From Akkermansiaceae bacterium UBA2367 (lineage in GTDB: Bacteria; Verrucomicrobiota; Verrucomicrobiia; Verrucomicrobiales; DEV007): DNA of 50,812 nucleotides. Position numbers and translations under genes: made by a program. The DNA lies in assembly GCA_002344525.1 (NCBI GenBank), contig DDTJ01000073.1, positions 69,360-120,171 on the forward strand. Reading direction: 5' to 3'. The notes below the pieces were generated by a model. The model was not told the DNA's origin. It saw only the letters and a program-made list of their open reading frames with translations, and searched no databases. Positions 41,494 to 50,812 of the stretch are shown here, in pieces; within the stretch, counting starts at the first letter, position 1; every line of letters starts with the position of its first letter.

Positions 41494-42735
41494 TCAAGGA
41501 GCCCCCAGCGCGCGGATGCGCTCGGCCACGGGAGGGTGGGTGTAGTGGAGGAAGACGTAGAAGGGATGCGGGGTGAGGTTGCTGAGATTGTCGCGGCTCA
41601 GCTTGCGCAGGGCTCCGGCCATGGCTGCGGGGTCTCCGGTGGCCTCCGCGGCGTAGGCGTCGGCCTCGAACTCGTGCTTCCGGCTGAGCCAGTTGCCCGC
41701 GACGGAGAGCACTTCGTTCATCGGCGACACGAGAATGACGAAGAGGACGAGGCTGACGTAGACGGAGGTCTCCTTCACCCCGAAGGCGTCGAAGAGGGCG
41801 TGGTTGTTCATCATCTGCCCGAGGAGGAAGAACAGCGCCCCCGTGGTGAGCGTCCCGATGACGAGCGATTTCACGATGTGCCCTTTTTTGAAATGGCCGA
41901 TCTCGTGCGCGAGCACCGCGACGAGCTCCGGCTCGGTGTGCTTTTCGACGAGGGTGTCGAAGAGGGCGATGCGCTTGCGCTTCCCGAAGCCGGTGAAGAA
42001 GGCGTTCGACTTGGCGGAGCGCTTCGAGCCGTCCATCACGCTGATCTCGGCGAGGGGGTAGTCGCATTTCCGCGCCATCTCCTCGATCGAGCGGCGCAGG
42101 CTGCCGTCGGGGAGCGGCTCGTATTGATTGAAGAGCGGCAAGATCCAAGTCGGCGCGACGTAGGCGAGGAGCAGCGAGAGGACGGTGACGAGAATCCAGC
42201 CCCACAGCCAGGCAAGGGGCACGGACTGGAAAATCCAGATCAGAGCGGCGAGCAGAGGAGCGCCGAGGACGAAGGCGAGGGCCGCGCCTTTGACCAGATC
42301 CGCCACCCAAACCCCGAAAGTAGCGCGGTTGAAGCCGAAGCCCTCCTCGATGACGAAGGTCTCGTAGTAGTCGAAGGGCAACCGCAGCAACCCGAGCCCG
42401 AGCACAAGCGCGGCGACATAGACGAGACCCGCGAGAACAGGGCCGCCATTGCCGACGAGGTCGCGGACGCGACCGTCGAGCCAGCCGAAACCCCCGAGGC
42501 ACCAGAAGACCAGGAGCACCAGCAGAAAGAAGCCCCCCCGCCCGATCCCGAAAACCGCCTTGGCGCGGGTGTATTCCTGGGAGCGCTCGTAGGCCTCCTC
42601 GTCGACGACCTCGCCGAACTCCCCGGGAATCCCAGAGCCGAGGGATTTCAGGTTCAGCAAGGTCGCGAACAGATCGACCTTCCAGAGGACGACGAGGGCG
42701 AGGACGATGGCGAGGAACCAAGCGTTGATCTGCAT
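41494..42735 (-). CDS. M48-family (Ste24-like) membrane zinc metalloprotease
   Basis: This 413-aa protein has six to seven membrane helices and the zinc motif HEIGH (277-281) with the further Glu in RKHEFEADAYA near 360, as in CAAX prenyl protease 1/Ste24 and related bacterial M48A enzymes. The segment FDYYETFVIEEGFGFNRATFGVW near 121 is a family hallmark. It would cleave membrane-protein or peptide substrates at the inner-membrane face. The ATG at 42733-42735 is used; the upstream open frame continues through REP-like repeats and was rejected. It is followed directly by the rhodanese-like gene. Confidence 0.95.
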   Translation of the reverse strand: MQINAWFLAIVLALVVLWKVDLFATLLNLKSLGSGIPGEFGEVVDEEAYERSQEYTRAKAVFGIGRGGFFLLVLLVFWCLGGFGWLDGRVRDLVGNGGPVLAGLVYVAALVLGLGLLRLPFDYYETFVIEEGFGFNRATFGVWVADLVKGAALAFVLGAPLLAALIWIFQSVPLAWLWGWILVTVLSLLLAYVAPTWILPLFNQYEPLPDGSLRRSIEEMARKCDYPLAEISVMDGSKRSAKSNAFFTGFGKRKRIALFDTLVEKHTEPELVAVLAHEIGHFKKGHIVKSLVIGTLTTGALFFLLGQMMNNHALFDAFGVKETSVYVSLVLFVILVSPMNEVLSVAGNWLSRKHEFEADAYAAEATGDPAAMAGALRKLSRDNLSNLTPHPFYVFLHYTHPPVAERIRALGAP

Positions 42736-42823
42736 TTGCTTTCGTTTACGGCAAAGCGGGGCGATGGGCAATCGGAAAGGGAGAAGGGCACATTTCAGTC
42801 TCCCGACGCTCCCGCCCGCCGAT

Positions 42824-42898
42824 GTAGCGAAGTTCGTGAGAACTTCGACGAACGTCCCTTTGCTTCGAAGGGGAGAAGTTCTCACGAACTTCTCTACA
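42824..42898. repeat. REPIN-type inverted doublet
   Basis: A first unit GTAGCGAAGTTCGTGAGAAC plus TTCGACGAACGTCC (42824-42857) faces a second unit GGAGAAGTTCTCACGAACTT plus CTCTACA (42872-42898). The pair repeats the doublet at 24853-24930 almost exactly. It sits in the 195-bp space between the M48 protease start and the PQQ-propeller stop. Confidence 0.8.
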
Positions 42899-42930
42899 AT
42901 GCGGAACGGCGCAGACCGCTGCCTTGGAAG

Positions 42931-44190
42931 CTACAGCCTCTCCTCCAAACAATACAGCCACTCCATCCGCCCGCCGGAATTCGTCGCGGTGCGAATGAAA
43001 ACCTGCCCGCCGACGAAGACGGGCGTCGCGAAGCCTTCGTCGCCGAGAGTGTTTTCCGCGAGCTTGGTGAACTGGCCCGGATTCGGCGCGAAAACATGGG
43101 TGATGCCCCGCTCGTTCATCGCGTAGATGCGCCCCCCAGCGAAGACGGGCGAGGCGCTGACCGGGCCGCCAAGGCGCATCTTCCATTTCTCCTCGCCCGT
43201 GGCCGCGTCCCAGCAGTGGGCGATGCCCCCGTCGTTGAAGGAGTAGAGGTGCCCGTCGTGGTAGAGCAGGGACTGCTCGTAGGACTTGTCGCCGTTCTTC
43301 CACGCCACCCGCGGCGTCCCGTCGAGGCGCACGGCGACGGTCTCCTTGTTGGGGAAGCCGCCGCTCGCGAAGACGGTGTCCTCGTTCCACACCATCGTCC
43401 CGCAGGTGGCGGCGGTGCAGCCATCAACCTGCCAGAGCAGCCGCCCGTCGGCGGGATCGTAGCCGCTCACCTTGGCCGCCCCGCTCAGCAGGATCTGCTC
43501 CCGGCCCGCGACCCGCGCGACGATGGGCGAGGAGTAGCTCGTCTTCACCCTCCGCTCCGTGCGCCACAAGTCCGCTCCGTCGCCCGTGCGGAAAGCGGCG
43601 AGCCAGCCGTCGGCGGCGAATTCGGAAGAGACGACGATCTTGTCCCCGTGCAGGGTCGGGCTCGGCGCGTAGCCGAAACCGTAGTCGCATTCGTAGGGCC
43701 CCGCATCCCGCTGCCAGAGGCGCCCGCCTTGCAACGAGATCGCGGTCAGGAAGACGCGGCCCGAGTTGTGGAAGGCGGCGTAGAGGTTCCGCCCGTCCGA
43801 GGCCGGGGTCGGGGTCGCGGCGCTGTTCTTCTGGTGGAGCCTCTCCGGCAGCCCTCCTTCGTGAGCCCGCTCCTTCCACCTCAGCAACCCGTCGGACCGC
43901 GCGTAGGCGAGGACGAACTGGCCGTCGCCCTCCGCCGTCGTCACGATCACGAGATCCCCGACGACGACGGGACTCGACAGTCCCCGGCCCGGCACATGGG
44001 CCTTCCACTTCACGTTCTCCGTCTCGCTCCAAGTCAGGGGCGGAGCCGCGTCCGCCGCAGCGGTCCCGTTGCCGTTGGGACCGCGCCATTGCCGCCATTC
44101 GGGAAGGGACGGCGTCGCGGGAGCGGACGGGTTGGGGAAAGCCGGCACCGCCGCGAGGAGGCTCGTGATGAGGAGAGTCGCTCGAATCAT
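42931..44190 (-). CDS. Exported PQQ-type beta-propeller protein
   Basis: This 419-aa protein has a signal peptide (MIRATLLITSLLAAVPAFPNPS). The rest is propeller blades of the PQQ-like type, for example WRQWRGPNGNGTAAA near 33, GDLVIVTTAEGDGQFVLAY, LYAAFHNSGRVFLTAI and VTHVFAPNPGQFTKLAENT near the end. Many such exported proteins are dehydrogenase-related, but no cofactor-binding quinoprotein motif can be confirmed. The start M at 44190 is seven residues inside the longer frame and gives the signal peptide. It is a shorter relative of the propeller at 11409 without the SHD1-like domain. Confidence 0.8.
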   Translation of the reverse strand: MIRATLLITSLLAAVPAFPNPSAPATPSLPEWRQWRGPNGNGTAAADAAPPLTWSETENVKWKAHVPGRGLSSPVVVGDLVIVTTAEGDGQFVLAYARSDGLLRWKERAHEGGLPERLHQKNSAATPTPASDGRNLYAAFHNSGRVFLTAISLQGGRLWQRDAGPYECDYGFGYAPSPTLHGDKIVVSSEFAADGWLAAFRTGDGADLWRTERRVKTSYSSPIVARVAGREQILLSGAAKVSGYDPADGRLLWQVDGCTAATCGTMVWNEDTVFASGGFPNKETVAVRLDGTPRVAWKNGDKSYEQSLLYHDGHLYSFNDGGIAHCWDAATGEEKWKMRLGGPVSASPVFAGGRIYAMNERGITHVFAPNPGQFTKLAENTLGDEGFATPVFVGGQVFIRTATNSGGRMEWLYCLEERL

Positions 44191-44284
44191 TTCCTTTTCC
44201 GCCGGGGCCAAGGGCCTCGCAAAGCGTTTGAAGAAAAAGGCCTCCGGTGGAAAACTTCAAGGACGAGTCCGCGCCCCCCCTCCC

Positions 44285-44470
44285 ATGCCCGAAGAACCCG
44301 ACGACCTCAGCGACGAGCGGTCGCTCTACCAGGAATTCCTCGCCGAGCGCGAGGAGATCTTGAAACACAAATGGATCCAGAGCGAAGAAGCCGGAAACGA
44401 CATCGGCTTCGAGGCAGCCTTGGTCGATTGGACGGTGAACCACCGGGCCGAGTGGAAGAAGGAGCGGTGA
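44285..44470 (+). CDS. Small conserved protein
   Basis: This 61-aa acidic protein with the pattern KWIQSEEAGNDIGFEAALVDWTVNHRAEW reads like a short conserved soluble protein (the WIxSE-x-AGxDIGFExALxDW pattern occurs in several phyla), but no function is known. It starts at the first in-frame ATG downstream of the divergent propeller gene. The longer in-frame extension in the propeller antisense strand is a shadow. It is followed by a CATGACTCGTGAC repeat. Confidence 0.55.
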   Translation: MPEEPDDLSDERSLYQEFLAEREEILKHKWIQSEEAGNDIGFEAALVDWTVNHRAEWKKER

Positions 44471-44476
44471 GGACGG

Positions 44477-44546
44477 AATGAGTCACGGGCCATGGGTCAC
44501 GGGTGGCCGCCCAGTCCCATGACTCGTGACCCATGACCCACAACTG
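44477..44546. repeat. GAGTCACGGGTCATG word palindrome
   Basis: Words GAGTCACGGGCCATGGGTCACGG face their complements CCCATGACTCGTGACCCATGACCC. The same words appear at 48471-48541. It fills the space between the 61-aa gene and the convergent TPR-like gene. Confidence 0.7.
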
Positions 44547-44554
44547 ACGCCTTT

Positions 44555-45136
44555 TCACCGCTTGCCGTTGCCGGCCTGCGCCACCGTGTTCTTCACGACC
44601 TCGGCCTGCTCCGCCATCGCGCCTTCGACGAGGTCGCGGACGCGGTCGTAGGCACCTCCGCCGTGAGGCAGCGTTTCGACCAGCTCTTGGGCGGAGAGGA
44701 GCTCGCCGCGCTCGACTTCCCCCTTCACGTCGGCCAGCACGGTCTCGGCGACCATGCCCCGGATCCAAGGCATCGCTAGGGAGAACTCCTCGCCCAACTC
44801 GGCGGCGGAGCGACGGTCGCCGGAGCGGTAGACGGCCATGGTCAAGCCCTCCGCGGCGGAGGTGTCGCTGGAATCGGTCTCCAGCGCGGCGAGGAAGCGG
44901 TCCATCGCCTTCTCCCATTCCTGTTTGTCGAAATGCGCCCATCCCTCGCGCGTCGCCGCCGCGCCTTTGCCTCGTTGACCGGGAACGGCGGTCGCGACCT
45001 CGATGCGGACGGCCTTCGCCATCAAGGGGCGGTATTCGCGGGATTTGGCTTTCGGAGCCGACATCGCCGGGGAGACGAGGACGGCGGAAAGAAGGATGGC
45101 GACGGAGATGACGGAGATCGGGGCGGCAGTTTTCAT
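44555..45136 (-). CDS. Small exported TPR-like protein
   Basis: This 193-aa protein has a signal peptide (MKTAAPISVISVAILLSAVLVSPAMS). The mature part is helical with a TPR-like segment GWAHFDKQEWEKAMDRFLAALE near 60-90. A GGAG Shine-Dalgarno is spaced 6 bases before the ATG at 45134-45136, which decides this start over the upstream MELL; it is one of few genes here with a clear Shine-Dalgarno. It stands alone on its strand, after an AT-rich leader. Function unknown; a periplasmic TPR-like role is inferred. Confidence 0.7.
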   Translation of the reverse strand: MKTAAPISVISVAILLSAVLVSPAMSAPKAKSREYRPLMAKAVRIEVATAVPGQRGKGAAATREGWAHFDKQEWEKAMDRFLAALETDSSDTSAAEGLTMAVYRSGDRRSAAELGEEFSLAMPWIRGMVAETVLADVKGEVERGELLSAQELVETLPHGGGAYDRVRDLVEGAMAEQAEVVKNTVAQAGNGKR

Positions 45137-45263
45137 AAGCAACTCCAAAAATTTAACCCCCTTAAACTAATTTTCAATCAAATTTTAAAATCTTTTCGAA
45201 ATTGTCTCTTATTTTTGAGAAAAACCGTTACGATGAGCAAGAGGAAGAATCTCGCCAACGCTC
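45137..45263 (-). promoter_or_regulatory. AT-rich leader of the small TPR-like gene
   Basis: This 127-bp stretch is far more AT-rich than its surroundings (AAAATTTGATTGAAAATTAG type). It is the likely promoter region of the downstream gene, but no reliable -35/-10 pair is identified. It is followed outward by repeats. Confidence 0.35.
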
Positions 45264-45500
45264 CTCCATCTGCGCCAATCCGCGTTTCATCCGTGGAAAT
45301 CTGCGTTCCTCATTTCTTTTGACGCAGATGGCCGCAAATTTCCGCAGATGGAACATGCGGAAGAAACAGGAAGCCTCCCATTTTCCAGAGGCACGGCATT
45401 CGCGATGATTCGCGGCCATTCGTGGCCATTCGCGTTCCAAATGTTTCAACGCGAATGGCCGCAAATCTCCGCGAATGGCCACGAATCCCGACTGGCGCAA
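45264..45500. repeat. Two adjacent word palindromes (CGCAGATGG and GCGAATGGCC types)
   Basis: The first (45264-45352) has GCGCCAATCCGCGTTTCATCC words and their complement GCAGATGGCCGCAAATTTCC. The second (45398-45500) is a GCGAATGGCC element that matches those near 12957 and 22344, ending in the same CGAATCCCGACTGG junction. They occupy most of the gap upstream of the Gfo/Idh gene's end. Confidence 0.75.
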
Positions 45501-45513
45501 CCTCCCCCTCCCC

Positions 45514-46431
45514 TCACCCTTCCGCCTCGATCCGGCGGGTGATCTCCAGCGCCACGTCGAGGGCCGCCGCGCCTTGGAGGCCGCTGACCTTGGGCTGCTC
45601 CCCTCTCGCGGCGCAGTCGATGAAGGCGGCGAGTTCGCATTTCAGCGGCTCGTCCTTCTCCACCTGCACCTCCTCGCGGGCGATGGCCATGCCATCCTTG
45701 CGGTAGATCCAGCCGCTCTGCTCCTGATAGTCGAGGGAGAGATAGGCGTCTCCTTGGAAGACGCGGATCTTGCGCATCCGCTCGGGGCTGATCCGGCTCG
45801 CGGTGATGTTGGCGACGCAGCCGTTTTCGAAACGGAGGCGGGCGTTGGCGATGTCCTCGCGCCGAGTCAGCACGGGGATGCCGACGGCGTCGATGGAGGC
45901 GAGGGGCGAATTGACGAGGTGCAGCACGATCTCAAGGTCGTGGATCATCAGGTCGAGGACCACGCCGATGTCGAGGCTGCGCTGCGGAAAGGGCGAGAGG
46001 CGGTGGCATTCGATGAACTTGGGCGAGTCGAGCACCGCCTCCAGCCGACTCATCACGGGGTTGAAACGCTCGATGTGCCCGACTTGGAGGACGCAGCCTT
46101 GCGCGGCGGCGAGGTCGATCATGGCCTTCGCGTCATCGACGGAGTCGGAGATGGGTTTCTCGACGAGGACGTGCTTCTTCGCCGTCAGCAACTTCGTCGC
46201 GACCTCGCGGTGCGTCACCGTGGGCGTGGCCACCGAGGCGGCATCGACGCGCTCGACCAACTCCTCGAGCGTCGCGACGGCCTCGGTCCCGAACTCCGCC
46301 GCGAGCGCGCGGGCGTGCTCGTGGTTCGCGTCGTAGATCGCGACCAGCTCGGCGCTGTCCAGCCCCGCGTAGATGCGGGCGTGGTTCCGCCCGATGGCCC
46401 CGACTCCGACGACTCCTGCTTTGACTTTCAT
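45514..46431 (-). CDS. Gfo/Idh/MocA-family NAD(P)-dependent oxidoreductase
   Basis: In this 305-aa enzyme the N-terminal Rossmann part has GVGAIGRNHARIY (8-20). The family catalytic lysine is in HVLVEKPIS near 92, and GHIERFNPV near 117 and DLMIHDLEIV near 160 are hallmark substrate-side blocks. It oxidises or reduces a sugar-type or inositol-type hydroxyl using NAD(P). The neighbour on the same strand is lpxI. In Acidithiobacillus and Leptospira the Gfo/Idh enzyme GnnA oxidises UDP-GlcNAc at C3 during lipid A modification, so a lipid A link is possible, but no GnnB-type aminotransferase is in the window. The substrate is unproven. Confidence 0.85.
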   Translation of the reverse strand: MKVKAGVVGVGAIGRNHARIYAGLDSAELVAIYDANHEHARALAAEFGTEAVATLEELVERVDAASVATPTVTHREVATKLLTAKKHVLVEKPISDSVDDAKAMIDLAAAQGCVLQVGHIERFNPVMSRLEAVLDSPKFIECHRLSPFPQRSLDIGVVLDLMIHDLEIVLHLVNSPLASIDAVGIPVLTRREDIANARLRFENGCVANITASRISPERMRKIRVFQGDAYLSLDYQEQSGWIYRKDGMAIAREEVQVEKDEPLKCELAAFIDCAARGEQPKVSGLQGAAALDVALEITRRIEAEG

Positions 46432-46485
46432 ATTCGGGGAAGGCTATGCCAGCGTACGAGCGAGGTGGCAACTGCGGATCGTAGT

Positions 46486-46657
46486 CGAAATCCGAAATCC
46501 GAAGCTCGAAATCCGAACTTGGCCTCCGGCGACCGCTGATCTTCGCTGATATCCGCTGATCTTTTTGGGCTGGATAAAATCAGCGCGGATCAGCGTCAAT
46601 CAGCGGTCCCGCGCAGTGGTTCAGCCTTCGGATTTCGAGCTTCAGATTTCGGATTTT
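46486..46657. repeat. Nested palindromic repeat: AAATCCGAA outer arms, CGCTGATC inner arms
   Basis: The same composite as at 2950-3102: outer arm words AAATCCGAAATCCGAAGC (46486-46519) and the complementary CCTTCGGATTTCGAGC to 46657; inner arms CGCTGATCTTCGCTGATATC and ATCAGCGTCAATCAGCGGTC (46532-46608). It fills the 225-bp space between lpxI and the Gfo/Idh gene and touches the lpxI stop codon. A hairpin here could end lpxI transcription. Confidence 0.75.
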
Positions 46658-47478
46658 CACCCCCTCGCCACCAGACTCACCTTCCGCTCCTTGCACAGGC
46701 GGAAGACCTCCTCCTTCCCCAGCAGCAGGGTGCGGCCCGCCTCGACGACGATGGCATCGACGCCCGAGGCCGCAGCGGTCTCGATAGTGGCAGGGCCGAC
46801 CACGGGCACGTCGAAACGGAAATCCTGGTTCGGCTTGGAGACCTTCACCATCATCGCCCCCCCCTTCCCCATCGCCCCGCCGCGTCGGACCGCCTCGTTC
46901 GTCCCCTCGAAGGCCTCGACGGCGAGGACAGTGCCCTTTTTCACGACGACGGTCTGACCGATGTCGAGGCGGCTCACCTCCTTCGCGATGCGGAAGCCGA
47001 AGGCGGCGTCCTCCTCCTGCCGCGCGCTCAGGGCGGGGCCGCAGACGTGACCGGGACCGGGGAGGAGGTCGTCGAGAAAGGTCGTCGCGGGGAGCAGGAC
47101 AATGCCGTCCGCCTCCAGCTCGCCGGCGATGGCGGCGAAGAGGGTCTCGGCGTTGCGCTCCTTCACGCGGCTGAGCATTTTGAGAAGGCGCAGGTCGGGA
47201 CGCAGGTCGAAAAGGTTCTTCGGCGCGATCTGCCCGACCATGACGGCGCGGGTCACGCCGTGGCTTTTGAAATGCTTGATCATCCTCCCGAGCTGGCCGA
47301 CCCGCAGCCACTCGATGTGGTCGACGAGTTCGCCGAGGACGGGATCGGTCTCGTCGACGAAGGCCGCCGCGACGAACGAGGTCACGCCAGCCTTCCTCGC
47401 CGCCCGCGCGAAGATGCCGGGATAGAGGCCGTTGCCTGCGATCATGCCGATGGTGTCGGGAGTATCGGTGCCGCTCAT
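46657..47478 (-). CDS. lpxI: UDP-2,3-diacylglucosamine pyrophosphatase LpxI (DUF1009)
   Basis: This 273-aa soluble or membrane-associated enzyme hydrolyses UDP-2,3-diacylglucosamine to lipid X in lipid A synthesis. It replaces LpxH in lineages such as Caulobacter. The N-terminal GMIAGNGLYPGIFARAARK and the conserved blocks VGQIAPKNLFDLRPDLRLL near 102 and GTNEAVRRGGAMGKGGAMMVKVSKP near 195 fit the LpxI family. The normal length is ~280 aa. Its stop codon touches the nested repeat, and its start at 47478 is about 25 bp from the EamA gene stop. A lipid A product indicates a Gram-negative outer membrane. Confidence 0.9.
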   Translation of the reverse strand: MSGTDTPDTIGMIAGNGLYPGIFARAARKAGVTSFVAAAFVDETDPVLGELVDHIEWLRVGQLGRMIKHFKSHGVTRAVMVGQIAPKNLFDLRPDLRLLKMLSRVKERNAETLFAAIAGELEADGIVLLPATTFLDDLLPGPGHVCGPALSARQEEDAAFGFRIAKEVSRLDIGQTVVVKKGTVLAVEAFEGTNEAVRRGGAMGKGGAMMVKVSKPNQDFRFDVPVVGPATIETAAASGVDAIVVEAGRTLLLGKEEVFRLCKERKVSLVARG

Positions 47479-47503
47479 GGAAACCTTGGAACGCTGCGTC
47501 TTT

Positions 47504-48400
47504 TCATCCCACCGCCCGCGCCCGGTCCACCACCGCGATGACGATGGCCACGGTCAGCAGCAGGGTGCCCGCGACCCGCCAGAGGAAGGCCCTCCCCGTG
47601 TCACGATGCTCACTGTTCCCGAGAAAGCGCCCGAAGACAACCACGAGGGCGATGGCCCAGAGTCCGCGCGAGGTGTAGACGACGTTGATCCCAGTGGCGT
47701 CGTCGAAGAGGGCGAGGGCGATCCCCAAAATCATGGCCTGCAGGGCGATGAACCCCGCGCCCGCCCAAGCCCACTTCGCTCCCAAGCCCCTCGGGAAGAA
47801 AGCAGGCCGTCCCTGGCAAAGCCACATCACGATGGTCCAGAGGGCGACGGTTCCCGAACCGACAGCGAGGAAAGGCATCGCCCCGAAGCCCTCCGCCCAT
47901 CCGGCGACGAGCACGTCGCTGACACCGAAGACCGCGGCGCTGGCGAGGGCCACGGCGACGGTGAAGAGGAAATGGCTGCCGCCTTTCAAGTCGGCAAGGC
48001 CCATCGTGAAAATCCCGAGGGTGGTGAGGAAGGCGGCGATCCAGAGCGGGCGGCTCGGCATCCCGCCGGTGAGAACGACGACCCCGAGGGCGACGAAGAC
48101 GACCTTCGTCCCCATCAGCGGGGTCACGAGGGAGACGTCGCCCCGCCGGATCGCGGCGAAGGTGAGCCAGTGAGCGACGAAGAAGGTAGTGCCCATGACG
48201 AGCGGCTTCCAGAGCAGGCCCCAATCGACTTTCCCGATCCCGACGAAGAGGAGCGGCAGGAACGCAAGGCCGAGGACGACGTTCGCCAGATGAAAGGACT
48301 GGTCCATTCCGACGCCGTCGCGGAGGGCGCGCTTGATCACGATGGAACCAAGCGCGTAGACGACAGCGGCAACGACGGGGAGGAGGAGGTAGAGCGGCAC
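47504..48400 (-). CDS. EamA/DMT-family transporter
   Basis: This 298-aa inner-membrane protein has about ten helices in two homologous halves, the layout of EamA (drug/metabolite) transporters. Typical parts are LLLPVVAAVVYALGSIVIKRA at the start, the segment AHWLTFAAIRRGDVSLVTPLMG near 78, and the duplicate second half with VVYTSRGLWAIALVVVFGRFLG near 248. The substrate is not predictable. The gene starts 25 bp before lpxI in the same direction, so it may be co-transcribed; a link with envelope metabolism is a guess. Confidence 0.85.
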   Translation of the reverse strand: MPLYLLLPVVAAVVYALGSIVIKRALRDGVGMDQSFHLANVVLGLAFLPLLFVGIGKVDWGLLWKPLVMGTTFFVAHWLTFAAIRRGDVSLVTPLMGTKVVFVALGVVVLTGGMPSRPLWIAAFLTTLGIFTMGLADLKGGSHFLFTVAVALASAAVFGVSDVLVAGWAEGFGAMPFLAVGSGTVALWTIVMWLCQGRPAFFPRGLGAKWAWAGAGFIALQAMILGIALALFDDATGINVVYTSRGLWAIALVVVFGRFLGNSEHRDTGRAFLWRVAGTLLLTVAIVIAVVDRARAVG

Positions 48401-48470
48401 CGCGCCACTGTCGCGGGGGCGGAGCGTTCGTCAAAGGGTTTGCGGGGTGGAAGCGGCGGGACGCCGCTTC

Positions 48471-48520
48471 GTCACAGATCACGGGTTGCGAGCGGCGCAC
48501 TGTGACCTGCAACTCATGAC

Positions 48521-48541
<21 letters not shown>
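48471..48541. repeat. GAGTCACGGGTCATG word palindrome overlapping the glgX stop
   Basis: Words ACAGATCACGGGTTGCG, TGCAACTCATGACTCATG and GACCCGTGACTCAT continue into the end of glgX, whose stop codon (48521-48523) and last residues SHGS fall inside the repeat. The same words occur at 44477-44546. Confidence 0.7.
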
Positions 48542-50578
<2,037 letters not shown>

Positions 50579-50634
50579 GGGCGGGGACCCATTATACCAG
50601 AACGCTCGGTGATTTCGCTATGCGTAAATTCCTA

Positions 50635-50728
50635 CTCATACTCTTTACTCCTTACTCTTACCTCTTACTCGAAATCGGAAGTCTCTCAACGCTCGGATGG
50701 AGTAAGAGTAAGGAGTAAAGAGTATGAG
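50635..50728. repeat. Perfect 27-bp inverted repeat of GAGTAAGGAGTAA words
   Basis: The arm 50635-50661 (CTCATACTCTTTACTCCTTA then CTCTTAC) is the exact reverse complement of 50702-50728, with a 40-base loop. The same words are at the window start (1-38). It lies upstream of glgX in the 234-bp non-coding end of the window, which otherwise holds nothing recognisable. Confidence 0.8.
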
Positions 50729-50812
50729 CAAGAAATCACACCCCAGTTTCGCCAAACTTGACGCCCCATCCCCCGTCCGGCATAAGGGTTGAGGTGAGCT
50801 GGATTTCTGGAC

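Noticed and set aside
44069..44284. Plus-strand extension of the 61-aa gene through the propeller start
   Set aside because: Arg/Gly-rich shadow of the opposite strand; the ATG at 44285 is sufficient.

Overview
The window is about 50.8 kb of high-GC bacterial chromosome. It contains one tRNA gene, roughly 38 genes, and one degraded island that carries an insertion sequence. Several features suggest the phylum Verrucomicrobiota: an ExbB-ExbD-ExbD-TPR operon, PQQ-type beta-propeller proteins (one with an SHD1-like N-terminal domain), an MglA/Roadblock module, LpxI in lipid A synthesis, pyrimidine-rich leaders in place of Shine-Dalgarno sequences, and many palindromic intergenic repeats. The phylum call is an inference from gene content; there is no rRNA or other marker to settle it.

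Layout. 0-5 kb: two Cys/Met-metabolism PLP enzymes, serA, and tRNA-Cys with a visible promoter. 5-9.7 kb: a minus-strand four-gene cassette (Roadblock-like tether protein, MglA-type GTPase, Roadblock protein with an acidic tail, small secretin-like exported protein). 9.9-14.5 kb: a CPBP-type membrane protease, a PQQ propeller protein, a PspA/IM30-like protein and a small membrane protein. 14.8-20.8 kb: an envelope-energisation operon (exbB, two exbD, a 1050-aa TPR protein, a 343-aa exported protein). 20.9-28 kb: pyrF-pyrE, a membrane protein with a spermidine-synthase-like domain, leuB, a K+ channel with two RCK modules, and TerC. 29-36 kb: an island with a nucleotidyltransferase-like gene coupled to a 75-aa gene, a truncated and frameshifted metal-efflux RND pump, its response regulator, a frameshifted histidine kinase, and an IS630-family element. 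36-44.5 kb: an AI-2E-family permease, cstA, a Na+/solute symporter, rhodanese plus M48 protease, a second PQQ propeller and a small conserved protein. 44.5-50.6 kb: a small exported protein, a Gfo/Idh oxidoreductase, lpxI, an EamA-type transporter and glgX.

The most distinctive gene system is the GTPase/Roadblock/secretin-like cassette at 5.0-9.7 kb. MglA and Roadblock (MglB-like) proteins set polarity and switch type IV pili or gliding machinery in other bacteria. Here the GTPase sits between two different long-tailed Roadblock-type proteins and is followed by an exported secretin-like protein, with no pilus genes in the window. The second striking property is the intergenic space. At least six families of word-like palindromic repeats (REP doublets, a nested inverted repeat with 10-bp flanking duplications, and others) fill most gaps, and in two cases (leuB, glgX) they supply a gene's stop codon.
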